Counted from the first letter of the stretch, positions 33,206-45,044 are shown. The stretch: 64,000 bases of DNA from Silurus meridionalis (GCF_014805685.1 NC_060886.1:30708362-30772361); one strand, 5' to 3'. The notes: generated from the letters alone by a model not told the origin. Numbers and translations: made by a program.

Positions 33206-34068
33206 CAGTGGAACCTCGGGTTACGAATTTAATTAGTTCCGGTACTTTATTCGTAACCTGAAAAGTTCGTATCCCGATACAAATTTCCCCATAATAATGA
33301 ACAGAAACTTCGGTAATTCGTTCTGGACAACCAAAAATATTACTTAAATAAAAATAAAGCCAATATTCACTAATATTGTTTACTTTTAACATGTTATATT
33401 AAAATTATACCACATAAAACATACAAAAGAGGAAAAGATCTTTACCGGGACTTTCCTTTGAGAAGACTCGCTGCAGGAGGCGACGTTCGTAGAAGGGGGA
33501 GGAGGGAGAGTTATTGTTTGGAAGGAGAATCTTATTATATTATATTATTTATATATTATTATATATTATATTATAGAATATTAAAGACAGTGTTATTAAC
33601 ACGAACGCTGAGACAATTGTTGCATTAGAGGAAAATGAGAGCTGTTTCTTTAAGGCTACTATCAGTTGGTATTGAAGTCCAGAGTGAAATTCATTATGGG
33701 TATTGTACTTCGGAAAAGACTGTAACCCTGCTAATCTATCTTCATAAAAACAAGTAAAGTGGTTATGCATCGGCTAATGTTGTCCATCTCATCATTCCAC
33801 GAGCATCAACTAACGAGTTGTTACGCTGCCGCCGGGAAAAGTTCAAGCGGATAAGTAACACGATGCTCTCGCTAGGGACACAGGACGCTAACTGATGTGA
33901 CGAGCTGCGTGGATAGAGCAAAAACAACCAACTTGCCTGCGATTTTTTGGTGAGCGACGTTCGTATCCCGATATATTGTTCGTAACCAGGGGCAAAAATT
34001 TTGATGAACTGCGATTCGTAACCTGAATTATACGTATGCCGGGGCGTTCGTAACCCGAGGTTCCACTG
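33206..34068. mobile_element. Complete 863-bp pogo/Tigger-like non-autonomous TIR element
   Basis: Both ends carry a perfect 22-bp inverted repeat starting CAGTGGAACCTCGGGTTACG and continuing AA. The element is flanked by TA on both sides (33204-33205 and 34069-34070), the target duplication of mariner/pogo elements. Subterminal words GTTCGTATCCCGATA and ATTCGTAACCTGAA recur at both ends (about 33243-33280 and 33958-34028). The interior has no transposase frame and includes an AT-rich run at 33532-33580. It would need a transposase in trans. The termini resemble Tigger/pogo families; that link is from recall. Confidence 0.85.
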
Positions 34069-35179
34069 TATACTAAAACAAATCGAAATAATCAAAATAC
34101 TGTATACAATATTAAGTGTTAAAAAAAAAGAATAAAAATTAATAATTTAAAAAATTCACTTTAAAAAATGTATCCCTCCGAGTCCAGTGCGCATCATGTA
34201 GACTCGGTCGGCGACCAGCTCGCGGCGGATCTGCTCCGGTTTGAAAATGATCGACTATCCGCGAAAGTTGTATGTTGCATAATTGTGATACAGCGAAATC
34301 TATTTGGACAAGCGAAAAAAAAGAACTATGACACTGTGGAAACTATCAAACAACAATGCACGAGCATTTCAATGAGCATTAGAAGAAGCGTTAAAAGGAC
34401 ACTGAAAAATTAAGACCTGTTTTAATTATTTAAGGCGAATTTAAGACTTTTTATGACCTCGCAGAAACCCTGAGTGTGGATGAGCAATTTAGTATCCAAT
34501 AAGTGCAAATAGCAATGTATATAAATAAATCTACAACAAATATATAAATATACAAAAAAACATTATGGAAGTGTAAAGGTGCAATATTTTTTTGAATAAT
34601 ACTGTATAAGACTAAAAGATTTCTGTAGGTGTCAACCGAGAAACTCCTGTAGAAACTCAGCATCCTGACCCAAGATGGTAATGAGGCTGATTGTGGTCCT
34701 CCATCTCCTGATAGATTTCATCTTTCTGCCTTGAAAGTGTTCAGGTCAGGCTCTAGTGTGTTTCAGCTCGTTTCTTTTTACACCATGCTGAAACAGCGTT
34801 CACGTTTTTAGCGTGGATCTGAGCAGTTAAGCTGCATCTCCACACCTCACACTGTTTCCTGCTTCTTTTCTCAGCAGACACATCAAACACTGATAAAAGC
34901 AGTTCTACCAGCAACCCTACATGCCCTCTGTGACCACTACGGAAGCTGGACGCTTTTGGAAAGAAGCTCTGCCATGAACAGCGCCTTGATTTTCCTTTTT
35001 CTTAACGCATCACTTTGTAAACAGTTTTTCTTTCTGCACAATGTAGTGCATATACATAGAGTTTAGAACTAATGCTTTTTAGGTTGCACAAACCAAATCT
35101 CAGAGTCTGTGACTCATTTTGGTTCACATGAGGTTGTTTATCACGACTGGGAGCAGTTGAATGAAAAAAGCTTGTATAC
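34069..35179. other. Noncoding, no recognised element
   Basis: Includes an 81-residue frame at 34168-34413 with no recognisable domain and AT-rich sequence at 34500-34600. Nothing else identified. Confidence 0.4.
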
Positions 35180-35440
35180 TCCTCAGACCACCGTAACAAT
35201 GATGGAACTGGAATGAATGGATATTGGGTGGTGAGGGTGAGAATCTTTTGAATTTGGTTCCACTCGAGTTTTCAGCCTCATGAAATCTCAGGGGATTCGC
35301 CACTGGCTCACTTATTAGGGATGAACTTATAATTATACTTATAAGCACTAAACTTATACTTTATAACCTCTTTATTTCTGTGAGGCTGCTTTGGAACATC
35401 ATTCATTACGAATTCAATTGAAGTGAATTGAGTATACTTA
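35180..35440 (-). mobile_element. Otophysan dispersed repeat ('AAGCAGCTTTACA' family), copy 2
   Basis: Reverse complement carries CTCAATTCACTTCAATTGAA, the GTTCCAAAGCAGCCTCACAG region, ATAAGTGAGCCAGTGGCGAA and CTCGAGTGGAACCAAATTCA. Same layout as 21600-21830 and 62372-62725. Confidence 0.6.
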
Positions 35441-35441
35441 T

Positions 35442-35632
35442 AATAATAATTTACAATGTGTATATAATAATAATAATAATTTAGAATGTGTCTGTAATAA
35501 TTATAATAATAATTACAATAATTATATTATTATTATAGACACATTGTAAATTATTATTGTTGTTATTATTATTATTATTATTATTAGTACTATTAATATT
35601 ATTAGTATTATTAGTATTATTATTATAAGAAG
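35442..35632. repeat. AT-rich tract with a 33-bp inverted repeat and (ATT)n
   Basis: Arms 35442-35474 and 35526-35558 are reverse complements with one mismatch (core AATTTACAATGTGTNTATAA), separated by 51 bp. From 35560 the sequence becomes degenerate (ATT)n/(TTA)n. It could form a long hairpin; it may be a remnant of an AT-rich MITE. Confidence 0.85.
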
Positions 35633-35729
35633 ATCAGACGGATATTTACCTGTTCGTCTGTACTTTAAGTCTTCTAGTTCTGCGATTCTGTACTACTGAA
35701 TTTCTATCTAGGATGATTAAAATGCTTTA

Positions 35730-35730
<1 letters not shown>

Positions 35731-35767
<37 letters not shown>
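35731..35767. repeat. (CTGT)n microsatellite
   Basis: Nine CTGT units, then CCATTCTTCTATCCATC. Confidence 0.97.
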
Positions 35768-35899
35768 CATTCTTCTATCCATCTATCCATCCATACAAAC
35801 CCAGAGAATATAGTGGAATATCACATCATTAGCTCACAGCTCTTTGGGTGTTTGTCCTGAATGCTGGAGTTTCAGTACACATTCAGGTGGTGGTGGTTT

Positions 35900-36060
35900 T
35901 TTTTTTTTTTCATTGTTTGTTTTTTTTTTCTTCTTTTTTTTCAAGGTTTTTCAGTTTTTCCCCACTTCCCAAAAGCATACCATTATGAGGAGTGCCTGAA
36001 AGTTGCCTCCAGGTGTGAATGAGTGCGTGAATGTTGGTGTGCGAAATCGATTTGCATTCT
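35900..36060 (-). mobile_element. Fragment of the 25640-type dispersed repeat
   Basis: Poly-T segments followed by CTCCAGGTGTGAATGAGTGC and GTGAATGTTGGTGTGCG, matching the antisense of the '...CACACACTCATTCACACCTG' portion of that repeat family. Approximate boundaries. Confidence 0.35.
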
Positions 36061-37069
36061 ATCTGTAATTATTTAAAAATAAATATAATAAAGAAACAAA
36101 CACAAAAAAAATCTACAATAGAATTCTCAGCCCATCATGAATCTCTTGACACGGCTCTCTGCCACTCAGCCCGTTCCATCTCGTACAGAAGTAGTAAACG
36201 AGTTGTTTAGTAGAAAGAAATGCTTATTTAATCGCAAATCTTTCACAGTCGACCGTTTTCATGCTCATGCTGCTTTACAAGGGATTTTGATTTATCTTCA
36301 TGGTTGCCTGCATGCAGATTCCAGATGCAAATGTCACATTTAGAACAACCCTTCCAGATCCTTCATGCCTGAACCAATGGCACAGAGCAGACAAATGTTC
36401 AACTACTCTCCAAGTTGCTACGTAGAAAAAAAAAAAACCCGCTCTATAATTCTTTATGGTGAATGAATGTAGATGTAGCACATTTTGGAGACATCTAATG
36501 CAGCTTTTACCACCCAGATGATCTGTTTTTCATAGACAATCACAGCAGGAAGACGAGCGGAGGATAGAATGTGGCTGAGATATCACATAAAGGAAGCTAA
36601 ATGAATCAACATACACACACTGGTGAGAAAAACAACAGACAAGACGCGGCCTCGGGGCGATTTCCCGGCGAGAGACGGAGCAAGATTAAAGTCGTACAGA
36701 AGTTTTGTTGCAGCTATTTCTGCATCAGTCTATCAATCACAGAGATATACGCTTCAAACCGATGGAACACGGCTCCGGGTTTATATTTTGCGTCTTTGAG
36801 GTTTCTTCTTTAAAACGCTCTGGCGTGCACACATGCATGTATTTATGTAGAAGCTGATTATTGTTCCCGAGGAACCAGAGCAGTGAACTCGTCACCTAAA
36901 CACACATGGAACCAGTTTGGGTTTAAGGTCAGTGTCCAAATCACTACGCATGCTTGGATTCCACGTGTCATTTTAGGTTTGGTTGTGTTATAAAATACAA
37001 GGTGATCTTTTCTGGAAGTTTGCAAGTATCAAATACCTTCAGTATTCAGATGAAGTGAACAAAAGTCCT
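36061..37069. other. Noncoding, no recognised element
   Basis: Ordinary sequence; short frames only. Confidence 0.4.
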
Positions 37070-37435
37070 GACACACCTGGATTTTCCAGTCATATGAAAT
37101 TTCGCTGTCACTTAAACTAGAAGACCAGCTCCATGAAGATCTGCTTTCCATGGGGTTGGATGATGTGGAAGATCTCCAGCAATAGAGCTCCAACCTGATG
37201 ACCTCTGGAAAGAATGTGAACGCTGACTGAACCCAAGTCTCCTCACTTTCTCACCTACATGAGTATCTGACTTTATTTATACCCTTGTAGCTGAATGAAT
37301 CTCCAGTGGAACATCTACCCATAAGAGTGAAGGTTATTATAAGAGCAAATGCAGACAAAATGTTTAATAGGGATGTTCTCAAGGAAGCACAAACAAATCT
37401 TATCGTCAGGTGCCCACAAATGTTTCTCTATATCT
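37070..37435 (+). mobile_element. Tc1-like short element, near complete
   Basis: Sense landmarks: CCTGGATTTTCCAGTCATAT, GACCAGCTCCATGAAGATCT, GGATGATGTGGAAGATCTCC, AATGTGAACGCTGACTGAAC, AGTCTCCTCACTTTCTCACC, TGAAGGTTATTATAAGAGCA and GGTGCCCACAAATGTTTCTC. Frames are broken. Confidence 0.8.
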
Positions 37436-39404
37436 GGAAGCTGAGTCATGTCAGGTTGATTTCTATCTGGTTAGATCGAAACGTTTCACTACTCATCCGA
37501 GCAGCTTCTTCCATTTGAGAAGCTAGCCAGATACCACATGACTCAGACGTTTGTCCATACAGTGTATGTATTATGTACTAATACACCACATTGTGCTTGA
37601 AGATGGAGGTCTGGTTAGAAAACGCCAATAGCAACACAATGATCTGACATTTAAACACGAATGCTAACGGGCAAATGAACAAATGCAGACAGAGAAAGAG
37701 CACTTCTCCAGCGGATATAACCGCTGAGCTAAACTGGGTTTGTCCTGGACGACGACATTGCATTCATTCATCAACCTCAGCGCACACACGCTCTGACCTT
37801 CCTGAGCTAAAAACAGAAGGTTTCATAAGAAAACGAATTCAAGAGAAAGAAGGACGGAGCTCTGGACTCGGTTTCTCGTTACAGTCCCATTTAATATAAA
37901 TGTAGATTTATATTATATACATGAAAAAATCTTTCTTAGTTTTAAAAACTGTTGTTAAATGACTGATTTTAAACATGGCACATTTTTCCATAGAACTCTG
38001 ACATTAAGGGCATCTTCTGGACTGAGACTGGTGAAATCTCTTAGAGCTGATCTTCCAGTTTAGGGGTCACAGATTCAAAAGCTTGAGATTTTAACCTTGA
38101 ATGTTTTCTTTGGTTCCTCTTTCAGTCCTGTGTATTCCTCTGCCTTCTTATAATCCTCCCTTAGGATGTTACTGAGTTACTATTAGTGCCATGGATGTTT
38201 TTCTATTAATCTTTTATCTGCCTTCATCTGGAGGCCCAACTTAGATCTTCTGCTTCCTCTACTTCAGATAAGAAGATTTCTGTTGCATTGTCGTTCGCGT
38301 TCTGGATTGTTTTCGGGATTCTGCTCACAGAGGGATCAGGGATTCTGCTATAATCCTTGCCTTTGTTGATGCAAGTTGTTGCTGGCATGTTGATTAATCG
38401 ATGCCGTATTTCCCTCCTGCCAAAACAGCTGCTGATGGGATATTCCCATAGAGGCCATTACTACTGTCTGTGGGATTCATATCTTTACAACTGATAGAAG
38501 TAATAACTACAGCAAGACAACTAAGGAGTGAATAAAACAGGAATATTATTGCTAAGAGAATTTCGAAATGATGATGTAGATACGGATGATTTAGATACCG
38601 TAGAGAAGATGCTGTGAAAGAAACTCCCAGAGAAGGTCGAAGGAAGAAAACCTCGAATCACAAGGGAACCTTGCTAGTGGAGCTTTAAATCCACTAGTGT
38701 GCATTAGAAGAAAAGGAAGGTCTGACAGAATTACGTGTGGAGAAAAGATGTGTACCGTGGGCATACTTGAAATTTTATTGTCTTGGAATGAATATAAAAC
38801 CAGGCAAGTCTTCAGTAACCATGTGAGCTTAGATCTTCTGAATGAGAAACTTCTTAATAAATTGGCAAATGCTAATATTTGGGGTATACACAGTCCTGAC
38901 TGTGATATGAGCATGAGCAGGTAAAGTGTGTCAGGGTTTGGCACCAACATCACATACAGATCATTAGGTACATAATGATCTGTCCATGAACCCCCCAAAT
39001 CTGCAGGTATGTAAAGTCCTGACCCCTAATTGAAATGGGGTGTTGTAGAATAAACCTCTGCTCCATCCTGCCTTCATTATTCTAGGTACTAATAAAGAGC
39101 CTGCATCTTTTGATCAAAATGGGTGTTGGAGATCATAAAGGTCCAGAGGTACTATAGAGTGAGACTATTCATCTTTTATAGGTCGCTATAATGCATCATT
39201 AAAAGCACTTTTTTCCTGTGGGGCAGTGGAATGTAGATGGAACAGGGGTGATGGTGGCACATTTTCTGATATACCTATAAGAAAGTCTGAACAATCAAGC
39301 AATAGTCAGTAGCACAACACAATATTATTCATTTAATGTAATGCCAATATGTTTGAGCTTAACAATATTTCTGAGATTGAAAAAGAGCAGATTTACTAAT
39401 TAGT
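37436..39404. other. Noncoding, no confident element
   Basis: About 2 kb with no recognised transposon. The 135-residue minus-strand frame at 38591-38998 has no known motif, no supporting splice sites and a 75-residue frame opposite it, so I do not call it. Confidence 0.4.
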
Positions 39405-39625
39405 TGTTTAGTTATCCTACAATAATGGCTGGCAGTGGAATGGGCGTCATTAATGAGCCTAATGGCCTGTGGGTAAAACAGTTTTTTTCTGCCTGAAGGT
39501 TGGCAGGTTTAAAAAGAAAAAGGCTGTCCTGGGACCAACTCTTGTCCTTGATGATGCTGATTATTCTCCTGATAACTTTCCTGGCCTGGTAGAACCTCTC
39601 GAGTGTTGGTAAGGCTGTTTGGGCA
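39405..39625. mobile_element. Fish interspersed repeat, class uncertain
   Basis: GAGCCTAATGGCCTGTGGGT, CAGTTTTTTTCTGCCTGAAG, CTCTTGTCCTTGATGATGCT and TTCCTGGCCTGGTAGAACCT followed by CTCGAGTGTTGG match a recurring fish repeat I recall ('...cctgatggcctgagg...'). Identified by pattern memory. Confidence 0.4.
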
Positions 39626-40628
39626 GCTCAGGTTTGGGTTTTACATTAGGTTTAAATCTACAACTATTTGGAACTTCTAGTCATGCACAGACTTGGCTGC
39701 TCTCCATGGGTTTGTCCTAAATCTAAAATATTTCATTTTTTTTTTCTTTCTTTAGGACATTCCTTATATTTATACCAGTCAGTGACACGGTAATGGTTTG
39801 ATCTGTGATGGATACACACACTTTTTAACAGACTCCTAATTATCTGTCTATCTTAATTATGAACCCAGCAGATGGATTATCAGGAAGGGGGTCTCGCTCT
39901 CACACTCACGACCGCACCGCACACAAACCCGGGGCAAATGTGATGGATGAAAACCTCAGCTGAGGTTCAGGCAAGGAGAAAAAGGCAATTAAAGCTGATA
40001 GAGGGAGGAGATTAGAAAACCGGGTAAAGTTTCTTTTCACATCATTTTTTTTGCATATACTAAACTAAATTACTAAAACTACTGCTTTGATATGGAGTTT
40101 ATAAATGCCCCGGGGGGCGGGGCAGTAATTTCTGGTAGCAAATCGGATCTTTCTCTGGACGACTTCTCTTCCAGATGGACCTTTTCGAGAAATATTTAAG
40201 ACTTTGTTCATGTGAACTTCGTAATAAATAACCATTATTAAGACAATCTAACAGAACTCGGACAAGCTACGTTCTCTATATAAAGATTAGAGAACAAAGC
40301 TAGAGGCTGGTGTTTAATTGCTGTTTGTGGCAATGTTTATGGTCAATGGCTTCCAGGATGAATGCTGCAGATCATACACTAGCGAGATCGAAAAAGACGT
40401 CCTTGAGTCTGAACAGATCTTCCACGTTTGGTTAAACTCTTTCCAAAGCAAAAAAATTGGTTGTAAACTAACCTCCTGCTCAATTGAGGAGACATGATTG
40501 TCCTTTGGTCTCGGTTTAATTTGACTTCCTTTGATTATTTTTTTTTTCTTTCTGTTCCTAACCACCCTCCTTCCTTCATTTGTTTGCCCTTCCTCTTAAA
40601 ACTCATTTTCACGATCTATTCATTAAGC

Positions 40629-40629
<1 letters not shown>
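39626..40629. other. Noncoding, no recognised element
   Basis: 39840-40020 is complex and repeat-free (CTCAGCTGAGGTTCAGGCAA) and might be conserved. No gene recognised. Confidence 0.35.

Positions 40630-40671
<42 letters not shown>
40630..40671. repeat. (TG)n microsatellite, 42 bp
   Basis: Pure TG run followed by AGAGTGTGTG. Confidence 0.97.
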
Positions 40672-40673
<2 letters not shown>

Positions 40674-41029
40674 AGTGTGTGAATTAATGCTCCCCGAGTA
40701 GGTGGTAGCTCTGATTCATGGCTGCTTTTAGCCCGTGGACTCACGAAGCCTCTGAAGCCTTCTGAACTCGCGGTTCCTCGCAAGCACACACGTGGTGCCA
40801 AGGTGACTGATGGAAAGGGCGTTAAGACCGCGTATTCATTTACAAAATAGGCTGACGGTGTGCGTTTCCATTAGCGTGTGTGTTTAAGTGTGTACGTGAT
40901 CGTGTGCACTGCATGAGCATGTGTGCTCATGGCCATCTAGATTTTCACTTTACAACGTGTTTATAGGAATGAATAAATCAGACTGGCACGCGGTTATATA
41001 TGCTAATTGACGAACAACTCGGACGCCGG

Positions 41030-41153
41030 CCTGTACGCTAGCCGCCCCGCCTTCTGCATTTAAAGAGGAAATGAATTTATGGTTGGTGTGGGTCGGTCAC
41101 GTTGCGTCTAATTAAAGCAAAGTGCTGGTGTTGAGCCTGTTTTATCAATCATG

Positions 41154-41197
<44 letters not shown>

Positions 41198-41480
41198 TAA
41201 GAAGAAATAATGTAGGTGACTATCTAACAATTTTATTTGTTCCTCTCATTTCGATTTGCATGCATTTTTGATGATCGAGAGAAAGAAAGGGATGAGCGTT
41301 TCCGTCCTCTCGCGGCTCTCAGCCATGTTTCATTCGCACTCAAAAGACTTTGACATATATTAATGGCAGTTTACAGAGTGTGAAATTGCCTCACTAATCA
41401 CGTTTCGACGCCTATCAGCACGTGGCCCGGGCAGGACCGCAGGTATGTTACCTTTTGTTCACGTCTCGCAGACAGTATGT
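41030..41480. promoter_or_regulatory. Candidate conserved noncoding block interrupted by (CA)n
   Basis: Complex sequence on both sides of a CA run at 41162-41194: TTAAAGAGGAAATGAATTTA, CGTCTAATTAAAGCAAAGTG, CAGCCATGTTTCATTCGCAC and CTCACTAATCACGTTTCGAC. The regulatory reading is a guess from composition. Confidence 0.25.
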
Positions 41481-41780
41481 GCTTGTGTTGCCTGTAGGGA
41501 ACATCTGTCCAGATGAGACACTCCCTATTTGTTCTCATCAGTAAGCTGAGATAGAGAGAGAGTACATGTGTGTGTGTGTTTGCTGCTTCAGCTGTTTTTA
41601 CAGTACCCTATGTACTTGGAAATGATCTCCGGTCGCCATGACAACCACCGTACTCACACACCTGTACTGAGTCTTTTTCTCTTGACACACTTCTGTCACT
41701 GTTCATTGTTCCCTTGGCAGCAAAATTTTTTCCACTTCTACACCCCTATATACACACACACACAATATATTCATACAACT

Positions 41781-41890
41781 TAGTTAAGGGCCTTGGTCAG
41801 GGGCCCAGCAGTGGCACCTTAGTGGTGGTGGGATTTGAACCCATGACCTTCTGAGCTGAATTCCAACATCTTAACCACTTCCTATGACTA
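41781..41890 (-). mobile_element. tRNA-derived fish SINE, head and body
   Basis: Minus strand reads from head to body: GTGGTTAAGATGTTGGAATT (reverse complement near 41880), B box GGTTCAAATCC at about 41829-41839, then GCTGGGCCCCTGACCAAGGC and CCTTAAC. Tail missing. Confidence 0.7.
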
Positions 41891-42435
41891 AGTCTGGGGT
41901 GATACGGGATATTATCTTGATCCTGATGATGATGATGATATGCTACAATTTTGTCACTTTGTTCCTTGGATCTGATACGAAGACAACTGATGGAAAGGTT
42001 TTCTTCTCCTAAACCCCAAATTAAAGGATTATTGGCACAAATACAGCAAACCATGACTAACAGACAGTTAGGAGACAAGCCTGAACCTAGAATCCAGCCT
42101 ATACGCACTTTACTCTGTTTTCTCGCCGAAGACGAAATAAAGTTAAAAATGACTCCTAGTGCAGAACGTCGAGATCTAAATGTTGCTTGTATTTTTAGAT
42201 TTTCCTGAGAGGAGCGAGCACTTTTTTTTTTTTTTGGTGAGTCGGCGACGATAAATCATGCCTGTCCCGCCTGAGATGTTCCGTCTGTACCAAAGGGGGT
42301 CTCCTGATGATGTTTAGAAGTTTCTCCTAATTAAAAATCCAGGGTATTTTTAAAGACGCCCCATTTTTACGATTGTCTACGAGACGTGTGGGAAGTGTGT
42401 GGAAAATGCTACTACACATTATGTCTCATGGGAGG

Positions 42436-42436
<1 letters not shown>

Positions 42437-42477
<41 letters not shown>
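42437..42477. repeat. (TG)n microsatellite, 41 bp
   Basis: Pure TG run; first of four long CA/GT runs within 810 bp. Confidence 0.97.
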
Positions 42478-42478
<1 letters not shown>

Positions 42479-42631
42479 TAAGGGGTGGGTGGTCATCACA
42501 ACACACCATTGTGCAGAACTAGAACCTCATACCATGACGGATGATGGATTACGAGTGTCGGTAATCTATCACACTTCTGACAGGTAGCACAAACACACAC
42601 CGACACACACACGGAATACCCTTATCTTATC

Positions 42632-42635
<4 letters not shown>

Positions 42636-42674
<39 letters not shown>
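42636..42674. repeat. (TG)n microsatellite, 39 bp
   Basis: Pure TG run ending TAACGTATTG. Confidence 0.97.
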
Positions 42675-42676
<2 letters not shown>

Positions 42677-42886
42677 CGTATTGTGCTACTGTAACACAAC
42701 AAAATCTAATGAAACGTGTGTGTCGCTCAAATGCGTCCTTCTGTTTACAAATAATACATTGAGATGGAAAGTTCTGCATTCGAGTTGAAGCACTTAATGG
42801 CGTCCACATGCTCTTGCTGTCTGTCACACACACACAGGCGAAAGGAAGTCCCTCCCACAGCGTTGGGGCCATTAAGGAAACAGGAG

Positions 42887-42890
<4 letters not shown>

Positions 42891-42951
<61 letters not shown>
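42891..42951. repeat. (GT)n microsatellite, 61 bp
   Basis: The longest pure dinucleotide run seen in the window. Confidence 0.98.
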
Positions 42952-42952
<1 letters not shown>

Positions 42953-43209
42953 TTAGATAAACGAAGCTCTTGCGAAATAGCCCAGGTCTGAAGAATTCGA
43001 TTCGCACACCATCACAATAATGGTCTTATAAATCCATAGAAATAAGGAACAGCGTGAAGGGGATTAGGCGTGAAACGCTCGACAGCGGTTAGCCGCAGCA
43101 CCATTAGAGAATTAAAACAGACTCGATGTCCGTAATATCACGTACAGGATCCAGTGAATACCCCGTGTGCGCTGATTAAACACGGACCACAGACGGTATA
43201 TTACAGAGT

Positions 43210-43210
<1 letters not shown>

Positions 43211-43242
<32 letters not shown>
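43211..43242. repeat. (GT)n microsatellite, 32 bp
   Basis: Pure GT run ending AAGGTTCG. Confidence 0.96.
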
Positions 43243-43245
<3 letters not shown>

Positions 43246-43424
43246 GGTTCGTGGGGGCGTAGGAACAAAACCGCACGGTACACAAGAAAAAATGCAATAT
43301 AACGAGTATGGAGCAGCCACACGTGAAGATTCACACTCCTTACTGGGTGGGAAATTACAAAACAGGCTATAACACACTTATGATCCATGGAATATAGAAA
43401 ACTACAGAATCAACTACAGGGAAG

Positions 43425-43580
43425 GTGGGAGCTCCGTGGTTAAGGTATTGTACTTTAAATCTGAAGATTGTGAGTTCAAATCCCAGCCCCACCAAGCTGG
43501 GCCCCTAAGCAAGGCCCTTAACCCCTGATCAGTTGTATGAATGAGATGAATGAGAAGTCGCTCTGGACAAGGGTGAAGTA
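43425..43580 (+). mobile_element. tRNA-derived fish SINE, near full length
   Basis: Best copy here. Head GGGAGCTCCGTGGTTAAGGT carries an A-box-like stretch, and GTGAGTTCAAATCCCAGCCC contains a B box (GTTCAAATCC). The body follows (GCTGGGCCCCTAAGCAAGGC, CCTTAACCCCTGATCAGTTG) and the tail AAGTCGCTCTGGACAAGGGT resembles the V-SINE 3' region. Pol III boxes look intact but the copy is diverged. Confidence 0.8.
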
Positions 43581-43754
43581 AACCTTCAGCATATCCTGAA
43601 TCGTCCTACAGCCAACAATGATATAATACAAATGATCCAGAATAGTTACATCTAATCACCAAGCACTGGATCTACTTCCAGAGATCGCTTAAAGTAAACA
43701 GGTGTTGCCTTGTGTTTTCAATTGCTTTAATTGCTTTCAATTAACGAGCACGCT

Positions 43755-43885
43755 CGAGACATCTGGCAGGATCTTCCCAGACGAGTGGAGGTTATTAGAA
43801 CGGCTAATTGCGGAACGATGCGGAACGGGAATGTTCAAAGAGCGAATGTATCTTGTGGCAAAGTGTCCACAAACTTTTGGAAATA
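43755..43885 (+). mobile_element. Tc1-like element, 3' terminal fragment
   Basis: GGCAGGATCTTCCCAGACGA, GTGGAGGTTATTAGAACGGC, CGGGAATGTTCAAAGAGCGA, then terminus AAGTGTCCACAAACTTTTGG. The last word is the family's end sequence. Confidence 0.75.
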
Positions 43886-44080
43886 TTGCTTTTTTTTTTA
43901 AATGTTTTTATCAGACTGGAAAATAAAACGATTCACATGGAATTTTACCGGATTATTTCAATCTATGCTCGTGTTTTTAGTGTAATCGGAATTTCGTTGG
44001 GATCAACGATGCAGGAAAAGCGCTCAATGCTGACTGTGCTCAATACTCGATCCCTGGTCCATTGTAAATCATTGGACATA

Positions 44081-44083
<3 letters not shown>

Positions 44084-44130
<47 letters not shown>
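44084..44130. repeat. (TG)n microsatellite, 47 bp
   Basis: Pure TG run ending AAATTGGAC. Confidence 0.97.
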
Positions 44131-44133
<3 letters not shown>

Positions 44134-44209
44134 TTGGACAATCCAGTTTTTTTTTAACATAATAGATTAATCCGGATTCTTTCGTCCCTCCCAAGAAAAA
44201 ACAGAAAAA

Positions 44210-44440
44210 GCAGGAGGTATCACACCGGGCATTTATTATCCCAATTAATCAGTTAATTGAAGAACCTGCTGATTTGAGTGATGCACGATGCGGAGAGCGT
44301 GCAAAAGTAATTGACCCCCTCCTCTTCATTAAGTCTGATGTATGTAACGCAGCGGGATGGTTTCCAAATTTCAGCTCGTTATAGCAAAATAAATGGCGCT
44401 CCCTCCTCCAACCCTGCGTTCTTTTTTTTTTTAAATCCAT
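44210..44440. promoter_or_regulatory. Candidate conserved noncoding element, homeodomain-site rich
   Basis: Repeat-free and complex, with CCAATTAATCAGTTAATTGA near 44240, AAAAGTAATTGACCCCCTCC near 44304 and TTCATTAAGTCTGATGTATG near 44327. Clustered TAAT/ATTA cores and a balanced, complex flank (GATGCACGATGCGGAGAGCG) are typical of ancient developmental enhancers. No comparison was possible. Confidence 0.35.
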
Positions 44441-45042
44441 CTCTTCGAACTTGTTTACAGGACGGAATTCTCGATGTAATACTATGGAGCTTTTTTCTTT
44501 GGGGGCAATTTTCCCATTATCATCATCTTTTTCTCTAACGTGCAGTAATAACTCGTGTATCCTCAGTCTTTTCTCTCCAGGCTTCCAAGGGCTCATTTAT
44601 TAAACTTCCATTCAGCGAATAAAGCATTCCAGCAGCAACAACAACAACAACAGTGATGGGAAGCTTCCTCATGGGGAACGAGCGAGGGAACGTCGACAAG
44701 GGCAAACTATATACGATATTGGAACAGGGCCTTTGTGCAATCAGGTTTTTTTTTTTATTTCTTTTTTATTAAGACGTTGACCATGAAGGCTTTTCTAATA
44801 ACTCCAGAATAAGATTGTGACCTTCTGAACCTTTTAACCCCCTGCACATGCTCACACACTCTCTCACACACTAGACGTAATGCAATATTGAGGACGTGAA
44901 GGAAACTGATTTGTGGCAGAAGATGGATATACACCTGATCTGTTTCCGTCTGCGTCTCTATTCCTCTCTCCGTCTCTGTCAACATCTCTCTCTTTCTCTC
45001 AAGAGTCATCTCTCTCCCGATTTCATGCTCACTTCATCCTTC

Positions 45043-45044
<2 letters not shown>

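Noticed and set aside
34168..34413. 81-residue frame just after the TIR element
   Set aside because: No recognisable domain; likely chance. Not part of the TIR element.
38591..38998. 135-residue minus-strand frame
   Set aside because: No motif I recognise, no signal or splice context, and a competing frame on the other strand.
43425..43490. Functional tRNA gene
   Set aside because: Only A/B-box resemblance with poor stems, followed by SINE body.
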